Source: Pontederia crassipes (Eukaryota > Streptophyta > Magnoliopsida > Commelinales > Pontederiaceae). From it: DNA of 64,000 nucleotides. The stretch lies in assembly GCA_030549335.1 (NCBI GenBank), contig CM060198.1, forward strand, positions 50,123,353 through 50,187,352, in the 5' to 3' direction. A model generated the notes under the pieces. It was not told the origin of the DNA, searched no databases, and saw only the letters and a list, made by a program, of their open reading frames with translations. A program made the translations under genes and the position numbers. Of the stretch, positions 1 to 11,639 are shown piece by piece (position 1 is the stretch's first letter; every line of letters starts with the position of its first letter).

Positions 1-566
1 TTCCCCAAGTCGATTTCAATCTTTTTTTTCTATTACGTCTCTGCCGTTACAATATGGATAAACCCAAGAAGCATGCCCCTCAGAATAAAATCACTTTGAT
101 TTAAGAAGTTTGTGTAGTTATGATCAGTTATTCAAAGAGGCAACAGTGATCCATTTTGAGTTTCAGCACAGTTTCACACATATGGTAACCCTGCAGGCTG
201 CAATGTGCCACGGACAACGACTGAGTTGCCAAGTATTAGACTACCACTACACATATCTGTCGCATGCTCACTACGGAAGGCAACAAGTGAAAGAAAGAAA
301 TGAAAACTCAATAGAGTACTTATCACCTCAACTACAACAGGTAACAGGGCATGCAAAAAGTACACAGATTTAAGAGACGTCACTCACTCAAGACATGGCT
401 GCTTCGAATCTGTTTTAGGGTCACAAATTGCATTGTAAAGATACAAAGAAGCGCAATGGCTCCAAGTTCTTTGTGTTATTTCAACCCAATAGATATTTCA
501 AGTACATATCCATCTAGATTCTTGAAGTTCAGTAGTTTGCTCCCGTTCATGAGGTCAAGGCATCAT
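1..566. other. 3' flank of the USP gene
   Basis: This stretch lies beyond the stop codon of the minus-strand USP gene, so its right part should hold the 3' UTR. Short overlapping ORFs exist on both strands, but none has a recognisable motif or gene-like composition. I could not fix a polyadenylation site. Confidence 0.4.
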
Positions 567-3078
567 CTAATGCTTGACAGTAGGATCCTTGATGATGGTC
601 ACAGGGCAAGACGCATGTGACAAAACATAATTTGTCACACTGCCCATGAAAATCCTGCCAGTAAGTCCAAACACAGATATGTGAGAAGGAAAGAAATGAT
701 AATCAGCATGTTACGGTTAACTTTCTTTCTTGAGCTTGAAGTATCAACAGATAATAAAAATTGTAACATACTGGATGTGATCCAGTCATACTTTTATTTG
801 ACCTTCTCCACTATATAGTCATGAATGAAGATAACTTTTAAGGCAATTCATATTGAAGTTTTAGCTATAAAAATGTAAGTCTATCAAAGCATTTGTCATC
901 TTACCGAGTTTGCTGGCTCTTAAATACATTTTTCCTAACTATAGCATTAATAGATTGTTTATTACTTTCTTAAAACATCTCTATTTGTTTTCCTTTATTA
1001 GATAGGTAGGTTAAAGGAAGTCAAACTGAACTGTGTTTTAATGATAAAATAAATGCTAAGCCATAGCCATTCCAAGTCCACTTCAACAGAGCAATCAAAA
1101 TATTGACATTCAACATTGAGCAATGAGCGATGCATCTTCGCTAAGAAAAATAACTAGTTCAAGAAAGGCAACTAAGCATAAAAGTTGATGGCTTATGGTA
1201 AAAGAATCTATTCCGATTTGGCATTATCATGGAAATTTGCAGTTGGGAAATTCAGAACATTATGAATAAGCTTTTAGCAGTTATTGTTTAAGTTAAATTA
1301 CATCTGAGGGTAAACTGAGGCACGTGACCCAGAAAGATATTTTGAATTCGAAGAAAGATGAATGAGATATATGCAGAATTTATGACATGCTGCTGACATA
1401 TATGCAAATATGTCAGGACGTGGGTTCAACCAACTATTGAACCAACAAACAGTATCTAATACATCTATGATAATGCGACATCAGTAATTGATGCTTATAA
1501 CATTTTTTTAGAGGAATGTCAGCATTTTTTTCTGATTATTACCCTTCGTGGGATTAGTTATCTTGATTTCAATTAAATTGCTGAGCCAAAATGCATCATT
1601 GTGCAATGCTGGATGCCAATATTTTGATTCCTCAGTGAGGCCAGCTTGGAATACCAATGACTTGAAAATTATTTTACTCTTTGGATGGAGATGATCAAGT
1701 AATATCATTCCAGGATCCGCAGTGGTGGATAAAATACATATATTTCTACAGAAAAATTCCAACACATGGATAACCAAACTTGGTGTAATATCACTCAATT
1801 AGGAACTATGACAAGGAATAGTATAACATATGAATACGGCATTTGTTGAGTGTTGCTGAGCAACTACAGGCCATGATGTAGATGATATTAGCTGTCACAG
1901 CCCTGAAGTCCGTAAAAGAAACTGAGAAAGTAGTTGGAGGAAAGCAAAGGTGGAAAGAAGTGCAAGGAATTATCGTGGATGCTCAACTGCTCCAAGCTGG
2001 ATTTTTTTATTGCAACGATTGGCATTACAGCAATCCACTTGGTGGACAGTGACAGCAAATTATCCAATGGCAGACTAAATCCAACTTGAACAGTGAGCGA
2101 AAAGTCAGTTCATTTGTTTATTCATTTTCTTCAACATCAATTACTTGCCAACGAATCACCCAATATTGAGGTAAGTAAACATTATACATCACATTATGCA
2201 CCGTATCATCTGTTCCACATTCAGATCTATAAACATAATAATGCAATCAAATCTAGACAACGGAAAAAGAAAAAGATTAGATTTTTCAAAATTTGTGTTA
2301 TTTTCCTCTAAAAAAATAATTTGGCCTCAGATTTGATTAATTAGCAGTGCAATTTTGAACTTTCCAACTGTTTTGTCCTGAATGTATGGAGTACTGTCTA
2401 TCGGAGACCCTAGTGCGAAATTTTTTACCAGTTCGTTCAAGAATCGAGCACATGGCGGACAAAGGTAACGCACCTTTGGAGTTGACTGAGGCCTCTGCTG
2501 CCCATGACCAGCGAGTCCAGCATGAGATCCTCCACGGCGTCGCAAAGCTTCTCCCTCGCGTCTCCCCAGTAAATCTTGGTCACAATCGTCGCCTGCTCAT
2601 GTCCATTTTAAGGCGAAAACCCCAAAAGAGATCGACATGGAGACAGAGAGAGAAAGTAAAACAGAAACAAAAAAAAGTGGGTGCACTTGCCTCCTTCTGC
2701 CTGGAAGCGGTGTCGAGCGTGTCGAGCACCTCAATGTCCACCTCCAGATCGTAATGCTTCATCGCCTCTGGCTGCCGGAACTCCGCCAGAGGAATCAGAG
2801 CTGAAAAGAAAAAAAAAAAGAAACGCACATAAAGATGAGAAGGACGAACGCTCGCAGCATCAAGGGGTTTAAAGGGAGCGAATGGGGCGGGACGGCGACG
2901 CACGAGAGCCGGACTTGGCCCAGAGGCCGTGCTTGGCCTCCTCGCCCTTGGCGTGCATGACGTGCAGGACGACGAGGGTGTCGCCCTTCTGGATGAGGTT
3001 GTCGATAGCCCACTGCAGCGCGAGCTTGCTGCTCTTGGAGAAGTCCATCGCCACGCCGACCTTGCGATCTCCGGCCAT
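567..3078 (-). CDS. Universal stress protein (USP, UspA family), four exons
   Basis: The exons on the minus strand are 3078-2904, 2800-2691, 2592-2474 and 654-567, with all phases matching, giving about 163 residues, the usual length for small plant USPs. The N-terminus [20 protein letters not shown] starts the alpha/beta Rossmann-like fold. Further on come AKSGSPLIPLAEF, a DTASRQKE segment, and [18 protein letters not shown]. The nucleotide-binding signature G-x2-G-x9-G-S is intact across the last junction (MGSRG, nine residues, GS), followed by the family ending (CPVTIIK). Such proteins bind ATP and are soluble stress-responsive factors; the exact role here is unknown. Intron 1 is 2903-2801 (GT-AG), intron 2 is 2690-2593 with a GC donor (gag|gcaagt), and intron 3 is 2473-655, about 1.8 kb and AT-rich, with nothing else recognised in it. 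Exon 1 is GC-rich, unlike its surroundings. The start was chosen by family alignment. This is the only intact gene I see. Confidence 0.9.
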
Positions 3079-3480
3079 CCTCCGCTCGATGCGTTCCTAC
3101 CACAGCGCTCTGCGGCGACCTCTTTCTTCGCTCCCCCAAAAGAACCAAAGCCGCGACAGCGATAGCGATGACGACGACAAACCAACAGCGAGTCGCGTAA
3201 CTCGTAACTCGTAAGCCGCCCGGTCGCCCTTTTCTTGCCTCGCGAAAGGCATCGCCAAGGCATAGCGTTTGGGCAAAAATAATACATAATCTGGGATCCG
3301 CTGTAAAGGATCGCACACGGTGGGCTCGCGTTTTGTGTAATGATTGGATAATTAAGTGGGACCCGGAGATTGGTCCTGCTTGCCGAATTGTGAATGCTGT
3401 TTGGATGTGAACAGGTGATTCGATGTCGGTTGGACCCATGTGCTGATTCTGGTGCGATAATTATGAATCATCCTGTAACT
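3079..3480 (-). promoter_or_regulatory. Presumed promoter and 5' UTR of the USP gene
   Basis: Immediately upstream of the USP start codon the sequence is moderately GC-rich and then turns AT-rich. On the minus strand there is a CCAAT motif (about 3339-3352) and an AT-rich TATA-like stretch (about 3275-3290). No transcription start can be set. ORFs that read through this area are shadows of exon 1. Confidence 0.3.
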
Positions 3481-4892
3481 TGATTTTATCAAAAAAAAAA
3501 AAAAAATCCTCTAACTTGATATTTATTGCGGGCCAATCGGCATACGAGAAAATAAGAAAAACAATAAAATGAAAACGAGGAAAAGAACGAGGTGTGCACC
3601 AGGGGCAGGAGGAAAGAACAAGGAAAATTTTAAGAATATTAAATATTATATAAATTATGTATTATTACTATATTTAGAATGTCTTTTTTTAAAAAATGCA
3701 TCAAATTACTCAAATAAAAAGTTAATAAAATTTGTATAAGTCACAAAAAGTGATACAAAACATATTAATATATATGATTTGATGTTAGCTTAGAGCATAA
3801 ATACCTCTTAATATTGTCACAAATATAAAAAAAATTGCAATAATAATTTATCATCAAATATGTGATACTTCTATATTTAAAAATAAGCCTCTCAAAAAAT
3901 TATTCCTTTTTAATAAAAAAATGTTTCAAAACTTATCATGATCACACATCTAGAATCATTGTTTACGTAATGCTACTAATTCACAACTTCTTTTGAATCG
4001 GTATTAGTTAGAATTATATATTACAAAATAATAATAAGAGAAATTAAGTATAGAAGTTAAACAAATCATATTTCCTAATTGTCCTTTAAAGTTAACAAAC
4101 TTCCATATAGTTATTGCATAAGACTCTATTTGTTTGAGGTCAAAGAGGGTAAATTAAAGCTATACTTGCATTCTCATTTATCTATTTTATGAATTTTTTC
4201 ACTTTTTTGCTTTCATTCCAATTAAATGTCTTGGTGTCATTCCGTATCATCAAAGCATGATTAATTAGGATGCTTTAATAATTCATTAAGACTATTATAT
4301 ATCAGTTTTTTTTTCGTCCCACTACCTTACCTCCAATATTATTAAATCATGAATTTAATATACATAAATCATTCTAAGTTATTGTGACAGTTTTGTAATT
4401 AGGACATATGGCTCCTCCTTTCACCATTTTTATCTTTTTTCTATTTTTTTAATTATTTGAACTTTATTTTTCTTTGTTTGTTCTTTAATGACATTGATTC
4501 TCAGTTACAACTAACGTATATAGTCATACAATGGTTCCAATCATTTATAAGATCTATTTAAATTGAAATTACAACCTCTTTTATTGCCTATTTAATCCCA
4601 TAACATCCTTAACGTACCCACTCCATTAATTTCTTAAATTTTCAGCAATTAGCAATTTTAAGAACATAAATTAATGAATTGCATATCCACCCTCTGTTAA
4701 AAAAATAAGGTACAAATTTTATAACTCTGAAATACTCTCTAACTGCAATGATAAGTATTGCCATTCAAGATTACCCTCTGTTAAAAAATCATACCTTTAT
4801 TTCCTAATTGAAAAAATCTTCTCAATTAGTGTTTACAGAAAAACATAAGCACATAAATATTATCTATTATTATTAAATATTATTGATTATTA
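3481..4892. other. AT-rich intergenic stretch with an LTR-like scrap
   Basis: No coding signal is seen. Around 4030-4140 the sequence resembles part of the E4 LTR near 46310-46430: a shared order of gaagYtaaacaaa, then cctttMaaagYtaac, then a run like atatagttattgcat. It is probably a small degenerate fragment of that LTR family. The rest is low-complexity AT. Confidence 0.35.
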
Positions 4893-5099
4893 TAAAATTT
4901 ATATTTATATAAAGGTGAGGCTCAAACTTCAGTTTCAAATTTATCTTTCTTTCTTAAATTTTTAGAGTTATTTCTTTAGAAATAGAACACGTTACAATAG
5001 CCGCAGGTGCAAGTCCTTATGCCCTCATGGTAACTTTCTCAAATTCCAACATGTTATATATACGCCCATTAAAATCACATAAACCTTTCACGATGAAAG

Positions 5100-5842
5100 T
5101 GACGACTCTTCGTATCACGCAGACTGCTCGGGAGGTTTTATCTTGGGCGATTGTCTGAAACACATGATGTTCGACGTGCTTGGTATGGTTTAGACGTTTA
5201 GTTCATGAACGTCGCCACCGAGCTCACTCGCAGCGCCACTGCTCCGTCAGTGCCATCGGTGTGGGTGCGCGAGATCTTGGAGGCCCTAAACCCTCGCCGA
5301 GTCACTTGCGTCCATCGCGAGTACGAGAACCTGCCTGATATCAAGGGAATCATCATCACCCTCGACGATATCTATGGTCCACAGGTGCCGCCGAGATCGC
5401 GACCTTGAGGAAGCGCGTTCCTACCCACTTGCGCAAGAGCTCCACCTTCGAGATCCTGAAGACGTGCCTCTGGAAGTGCCACATGATCTGCATTGTGAAC
5501 GCACGGGGGGAAGGACGGCCTCGACCTGCCCGCCGGCTTCTACAGCAACGCCTTCACGTTCCCGGTGGCGGTCTCCACCGCCAGCAAGCTGTGTCGTAAT
5601 CCGCTCGGATACGCGCTAGGGCTCATCAAGAAGACTAAGTCGGATGTGACGGACGAGTACATGCGCGGACCTGATGGCGATCAGGGGCCGTCCCCACTTC
5701 ACGATGGTGTGGTCGTACCTGGTGTCACCCACGCGGGTTTATGATTGTTGACTTCAGATGGGGGAAGGCCGTGTACAGCGGTCCGCGAAGGGCTGCATAG
5801 GCGCCATCCCGGGCGTGGCCAGCTTCTACATCTGCTTCAGGA
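5100..5842 (+). pseudogene. BAHD acyltransferase fragment (benzyl alcohol O-benzoyltransferase-like)
   Basis: BAHD enzymes move acyl groups from CoA thioesters to alcohols or amines in the cytosol. Pieces in shifting frames follow the family order: CGGFILG with an HxxxD site kept as HMMFD (5161-5175); a stop; then PSVPSVWVREILEALNPRRV and a VTCVHREYENLPDIKG stretch; then KRVPTHLRKSSTFEILKTCL; IVNARG; the GFYSNAFTFPVAVSTA segment; the NPLGYALGLIKKTKSDVT segment; GRPHFTMVWSYLVS; and a DFGWG-equivalent reading DFRWG (5750-5764), ending IPGVASFYI. The first part of the enzyme is missing. Several frameshifts and in-frame stops (for example just after GMV near 5190, and near 5745) show that it is dead. 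Its high GC contrasts sharply with the flanks, consistent with capture by Helitron H1. Confidence 0.85.
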
Positions 5843-6329
5843 TAGGAATCCGTCTAGACCAATATAAAAACACAACCCTGTAGGCTAAATTCTTTGTTGT
5901 TTACCTGTTTCTCCGGCCCTGACCAGGTTTAAGCTCAAAGTTTTTTTCTTCTTTCATCACTCTCATCTTTATGTGATTTCTTTTTTAAAATTAATAATTT
6001 TCTTCTATTGATCATGAGTTTATCAGATCAGGACAATAATCATAATATATTTATTGTACTTTTTACCAATTTCAGTTATTTTCAACAAATTTTTTTCATA
6101 ATATATTTATAAATGATTTTATGTTATATATATACATATGTTCTAACTAGATTCCTATTTAATTTTCTTATAAAGCGTTTAGAATGAGTGCAAGACATTG
6201 GATTCCCTAATATACAACTCTCCAATAAAGTACTACAAATGTTTTAAAGATATAAAAATAGTTTAGTACTATTATAATAAAATATCTATAAAATAATTTA
6301 ATAATAAAATATTTATAAATGAATTAAAA

Positions 6330-6356
6330 TTGGGCGAAGCCCAAGGCATTTCCTAG
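6330..6356 (+). other. Helitron 3' terminus: hairpin plus CTAG
   Basis: TTGGGC-GAA-GCCCAA forms a perfect stem. It is followed by ggcatttc and CTAG, then T, the canonical CTRR-T end. The next base starts TCTATATATATAAAG, a typical Helitron 5' end, so two elements abut here. Confidence 0.7.
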
Positions 6357-7019
6357 TCTATATATATAAAGCTAATGCATTGGAGAGGCTCACATTGCAT
6401 ACTTGAGCTTTATCTTTTTTCTAAAAGCTTCCACCTCTTAATCATTTTTTTCTCTTTTTTGTAACTCTCATATGGCCCATCCATTAATGCACCAATTTAA
6501 TTAATGTTAATAAATATATTATGAGTCAGTTTAAAAAATAGACTTTTATCCTCTTTATCTTTTTTCTTATATGAATTAAATTTATTAATTTATTTCTTAC
6601 ATAAATTATTTAATTAAAATATTAAATGTCATTAACTCATAGACCCACTACATTTGATTAATGCAACAGTTTCATCAATTTTTTAATGCCATCAACTAAT
6701 CAATATGACCAATTAATTAATAACTTTCTATTTTCATAAGAAAATATCTTAACGTATATTTATATAAAGTGATTCAAGTGGTAGTTTTAAATTTCTCTCA
6801 ACTCAACATTACTGTTTTTTCTCATTGTTTTAATATTTATATTTTTATTCTTATTTTTTAAAAATCTAATCCACTATTTTGGAATATGAAAAGACAGAGT
6901 AATTATTTTTTGATAGAGCAATTATTTTTTACATCAGTTTTTTTTAAAATTTATTAATTGCAGTTTTAGTGATATATTCTTCTGGAAGACGAAGAGAACC
7001 TCCTTAAGTTTTAAAAGAG

Positions 7020-8165
7020 GAACTTTCCCACGGATAGGTCCTCTGCCACCCCATCTTGCTTCCTCCGCATCCCCGCTGTCGTCGCTGCATTGGAGTTCTC
7101 CTTCCCGTCCTTATCCCATCGGGGAAGCAGCGGCGCCCTCTGGGTCACGGCTTCAGCCACATTTCCGCCGCGGCCGACAGTGCTGGTGGTGGAGAAGCTT
7201 GGCAACTCCGGCCAGAGCTCCTCAAGGGGGTCACCAACGTCGACTGCTCGTACAACCTGGACCATGAACTCCGCTGATCTCGCTCTGCGACACGCTGATC
7301 GTGCGCAAAGGGGTGAAGGTCACAAGGGAAATGTTCGAGGCCGCTAAGGGCCGACTCAAGGTCGTGATGCAGGCTGGGTGGGATCAACAATGTGGACCTC
7401 CAGGCTGCCATGGAGTTTGGGTGCCTCATTGTCAACGCGCCCACAACTAACATCATTTACCGCCGCTGACCACGACATTGCCCTCCTACCCGCCATGGCT
7501 AGGTATGCCTCCCTGAAAGCCGGTTAGAAGACCCCCCCTCTTGCCGTAACCTTTTCCATGCTCACTTCTTCCTTTGTTTTTATGATCTAGATTTTTTATC
7601 TAATCCCGCAACGAGAAAAAAGAATGAACGTGATCTGTGAATACGCTAACAGATGCCGTAGAGTCTATGTTTTTCCCTTTTTTTATTGTTTCATTGTCTC
7701 TCATTGCATGTTTTATGTTATGTGTTATCTTTGAATCTAATAATAACTATTAAAGAGTAAAAAAAAATAGTGTGGTTCTGGAGTTTGTAAAAGAAAATAC
7801 TATACTTGTATCGGTGGATCATGTATTCTAATATTTCTTTTCTTTCATTGCTTTACAGTGAAGTTATAAATAAGTCTGTATTCTTCTCTTTCCACACAAA
7901 AACGCTTTAAATTTTTATGTTTTGCACTGCTCCGAGCAAACATCACAAATGAGATATTGTTAATTATACTATGATCAATGTCATTTTTTCATGTGCCCAT
8001 TATATAGATCGCATACATTGACTTCATGTTTCTATAATTTCTTAAAATATACTCACTTCTTTATGCATTCAGGAAGGACAATGGAAAACAAGTATGTAGT
8101 GTCTCTTTGGTTGAGAAGACACTTACAGCTATTGGATTTGGAAAAGTTGGTTCTGAAGTTGTCAG
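7020..8165 (+). pseudogene. D-3-phosphoglycerate dehydrogenase fragment with retained intron
   Basis: The intact enzyme oxidises 3-phosphoglycerate in the plastid at the start of the phosphorylated serine pathway. Visible pieces in different frames are a Ser/Pro-rich transit-peptide-like start (7020-7160), PTVLVVEKLG, ELLKGVTNVDCSYNL, REMFEAAKGRLKVV, INNVDLQAAMEFGCLIVNAP, and RYASLKAG ending at a splice donor (7522/7523, gttag). An intron of about 550 bp follows, with its acceptor at 8071-8072 (ttcag). The next exon reads VCSVSLVEKTLTAIGFGKVGSEVVRRG and holds the GxGxxG NAD-binding motif. Frameshifts and stops break it, and it is cut off about 30 residues into exon 2. The retained intron shows the capture came from genomic DNA, not mRNA. 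Confidence 0.85.
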
Positions 8166-8204
8166 GCGTGGACATGCATGGTGGTGGACCCAACGCTGTG
8201 GGGC

Positions 8205-8378
8205 TAGGCTGGCGGTCATGGAGCAGCTGGTGGCGGAGCTGCACCACAGGGGGTGTCCAACATGCGCTCTACGCGGAGCCGTGCGTCACCGATTTCTACC
8301 AGCCGCTGGGCTTTGCCGTCGACCACGACGGCATCAGGGACATGGCCTACTCCCCATACAAGAACCAACAACAGATAT

Positions 8379-8380
<2 letters not shown>
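8205..8380 (+). pseudogene. GNAT N-acetyltransferase C-terminal fragment
   Basis: Right after the truncated PGDH exon there is a different coding fragment: AVMEQLVAELHHRGC, a one-base frame slip, then ALYAEPCVTDFYQPLGFAVD and a DGIRDMAYS ending. This is the C-terminus of a plant plastid-type GNAT, where 'ALYAEP..xxFYxPLGF..DPDGIRGM' is typical. The acetyl-CoA-binding core is absent. The joint with PGDH lies between about 8165 and 8205 and creates a chimera of two unrelated genes, as is common in Helitron cargo. Family identification is from motif memory only. Confidence 0.7.

Positions 8381-8416
<36 letters not shown>
8380..8416. repeat. (AT)n microsatellite
   Basis: A nearly pure AT dinucleotide run directly after the GNAT fragment's stop codon. 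It produces artificial tyrosine-isoleucine ORFs. Confidence 0.95.
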
Positions 8417-8419
<3 letters not shown>

Positions 8420-11162
8420 ACTACATCTTTTTTTCGGAAAAAATATCATTTATCATGATTTTGAATGAATTCTCCTTTTTACAAACTTTACTTTTTATTT
8501 TATCAAAATACAATAAAAGTAAATAAATGTGTTAGATGAAATGAGAAACTAACGGCCTGTTTGAATTGAGGTAATGGAGAAAAAATAAAAATATAATTCT
8601 GCGCATTAAGAGCATTTTTCCATGCAACATCTTTCTTTCTTCTTTTTGGTTTATTTAATATTTTTTATTTATTTGACTAACATTATTGATTGCATCCATA
8701 TAACATTCCTTATTCTTATTTATTGTCACGTAGCATACATGCACGAGCATTTGCATTTATGTTGCACTGGGATTTATAGAAAATCTACATAACTAAGTTA
8801 TTGGAAGTTCAAAAGAGCATTAATGCAATGACTCTTATGACCATTCATCTTATTTATTCAATTTTCGACTTTTAATAATAATGACACTTCATAATTTCTC
8901 GCCTCAAAAATCTCTCAAAATTAATTAAATGCAAAATCTATCACTTTTTTTTAACTCTCAAATTCTTTTCAGGAGTATAAAATGTTCATTCCATCTCACG
9001 TTAACAAAGTTACGATGAAACATATCTTCTCACTGCCTTTTCTCTTCTCGACAAACGTCAATTCTTTCTTCTCCCTTCATTTAATTTTTTATGTAAGTTC
9101 TATTCTAATCATTTGGGAGCAATCGAGTGTTCTTTCATTTGACCTTGCGAGGTAACCTACTTAGGGAGCTTCCTCAATTTTAAAATTTGGATTTGTTTAT
9201 TTGATTTTCTGTATTTTGATGTAAGGTAGGCAAAAAATCATGTTTTTGTCCCTTCTTTTTTTTATCTTGATAATTAAGAAAACATAAATAAATTAGGCTT
9301 CTTTGAGAAGATGAAGAGATTGCTCCCGTCGATAAAAGAGTGAACTTATTTATGTTAACTGTCCTATTCAGTGATATAAGATTTATTAAGTGAATAAAAT
9401 CATATCTTATAAAAAAATGTTATTATTTATTTTTGAGTTACAAGATTATTGATTGTATTGTCTTTTTCATTTATTTTTTTAAATCTTTCGTTCATTCCAA
9501 TATAATTTAAATTATATTGTTAACTTTAAAGAAATGTAAATATTTCCATTTGACTACAAACACATATATTAAATTATTCTCACAATAATTAATTAAAGCA
9601 TGAGCTATTCAGTAATTTATTAATTAGGGAGTAATGCTTTCTTCTTTCATTAAATTGTACTTATTTTACCGACCATGACTTTTTTTTCTTTACAAAAAAT
9701 ATTTTATTCTATAAATGGTCATGACTTAGATTATTATTTTAATGTCATAAATCATCACTGTGCATATAAATATTTGAAAATTTGAAAATAAAAAATGAAT
9801 GTTATGACCTTCTTGAACTTCTCTTTTTCTTGAAGTACTTGTCTTTTGTCCTCCCCAAAACTTTAGTAAATAGGAAATATACAGCAAAAAGGTGATAAAT
9901 AAACCACCATAGCAGTAAAACACACATTTACAAATCCACCTTGCATGCCATATCCATCTCATTCACAAAGTTGCTGTTAGATTATTTCTATATGTTCACT
10001 TTGTTTGAGGCAAACATATTGTCACTCATTTCAATTTAGCACCCAATAATTCATATTGATTTAATTTTTCTCTATTATTGCAGGAACAATCCCTATCTGA
10101 GCAGCCACTTCGTTTTGCATAAATCATATTGCTTCCCTCTCAATGACCATGATTGCAGCAAGAATTATGACATGCGTATCAATGGCATGTGTATATTACT
10201 ATATTTTTAAATAATATTTTAATAACAATTATTATATACATATTTGTTATACACCAAAGATACACGTATAATGTGCTATTTTGTAATGATAAAAAATCAT
10301 AGATGAATTAATAACTACTAATAACTAAGTATATTTTTGTATTATTTGTTTTATAAATAATTTTATAATTTTGTAAAATATTTTGTCAACAAATAAAAAT
10401 AGATAGTATTTTACGAAAAAAGTCTTATAATACTATTAAATAAATCAAAATTTTTTATTTAATAAAATATGTATATAATAATATTGATTTTGTTTATTGT
10501 TGGCATTGACTACATTGATTGCAACTCTCACTACATGTAAATGAATTTTAGTAAAATACTTTTGTCATTTATAATTATAGAATAAAAGATAAGATAATAA
10601 AGTCAAGGTATAGGTAACATATATTTATAGTAAAGAATCGATGAATAATTAGAAATAAATATATTATTCAATAGCTATAACTGTATGTATATTGATATGA
10701 AAAGTCTTCAAAATGGATAGAACTATAAAAGGATAATTCTCACAATTAAATTTTATACAAACTAATTCAGATATATTTCTAATATTTATTTTGAATAAAA
10801 TTTATGATTTCAAATCTAATAATATACCCATTTATGCATGATATTTATTTTTGTTTCAATATATTAAAACTTGAAATATTTTCAACACAAATTGATTCCT
10901 CACATTGAATAAGTGCAGAATAAGAAGAAGATGTGAAATTTAAAATTATTTCGTATTGTTTTTTTACCTTTTTTTGTCTTAAAACAATATAAATTAAGCT
11001 TTTTACTCATACTTATATTCAAATTTATGATGGCGTCTTTTACAAAAATAATAATTAATCATTTTATCAGCACTCAATTATATACTAAAAATGATCAATT
11101 CAATTATATATTATTATTATTACTATTATTACAAACAATAAATATGTAAAATGATTATAATT
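8417..11162. other. AT-rich interior of H2, no gene seen
   Basis: Long AT-rich sequence with short ORFs only. No domain, tRNA or clear repeat boundary was recognised. It may contain smaller MITEs, but I found no convincing terminal repeats. Confidence 0.4.
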
Positions 11163-11173
11163 GCGCGAAGCGC
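11163..11173 (+). other. Helitron-type 3' hairpin (decayed end)
   Basis: GCGC-GAA-GCGC followed by gagcatatat. The loop and stem style match the 6330 hairpin, but no CTRR follows, so the exact end is lost or overlapped by the next element. Confidence 0.5.
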
Positions 11174-11639
11174 GAGCATATATCTTTTTTCTTATTTTTT
11201 CAAATTTCTAATCTATTTGATCCATTAATAATAACTATATACTTAAAGGCCACTACTTAATAATTAATGCGACAGTTTTAAATCTTATATATATCTATAT
11301 CTATACTTCAAAACCGAATTGATAACTTTTAAACTTTCATATTTATAACTTTTCCCCTCTATTATTACCAATATTATCTCTTTCTTCTCCTTCCCAAATT
11401 TTCTTCTCTCTGCTTTCATTATTACCGTATTAATAACCTTCATTGTTTGAATATATAAAACTGGGCTCCAATTTCGGTTTCAAATTTATGTGATCTCACG
11501 AATGCCTTTATCTTTTTTTCTTAAATTTTTACAATTTGTCATTTTATTTCTCTTTTATTGCAAAACATTGCAACAGTTACACACACTTATAATAAATAAA
11601 TTTATCCTCACACGCCTATGCCTTCAAAGTAACGTTTTG

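Larger units (their letters stand above)
4893..6356 (+). mobile_element. Helitron-like element H1 carrying a BAHD fragment
   Basis: The 3' end is well marked: a perfect 6-bp stem with a GAA loop (6330-6344), then 8 nt, then CTAG at 6353-6356 followed by T, which is the plant Helitron 3' signature. The 5' end is less certain. I place it near 4893, where tatatttatataaagg plus a gttTcaaattt motif resembles the 5' regions of the other Helitrons here. There is no Rep/helicase, so it is non-autonomous. The cargo is the GC-rich BAHD pseudogene. Confidence 0.55.
6357..11183 (+). mobile_element. Helitron-like element H2 carrying PGDH and GNAT fragments
   Basis: The 5' end reads TCTATATATATAAAGC directly after the H1 CTAG. 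The 3' side has a GCGC-GAA-GCGC hairpin at 11163-11173, but the expected CTRR has decayed (it reads CTTT near 11183). No transposase is present. The cargo is the PGDH fragment with intron and the GNAT tail; the rest is AT-rich filler. A second tatatttatataaag motif at about 6755 could be another nested 5' end. Confidence 0.5.

Noticed and set aside
2795..3439. Long minus-strand and plus-strand ORFs over USP exon 1 and its promoter
   Set aside because: They are frame shadows of the GC-rich USP exon 1; only the 2904-3078 frame shows the family motifs.
8107..8526. 139-codon ORF including a Tyr-Ile run
   Set aside because: Only the first part is real PGDH sequence; the rest is an out-of-frame reading of GNAT and the (AT)n repeat.
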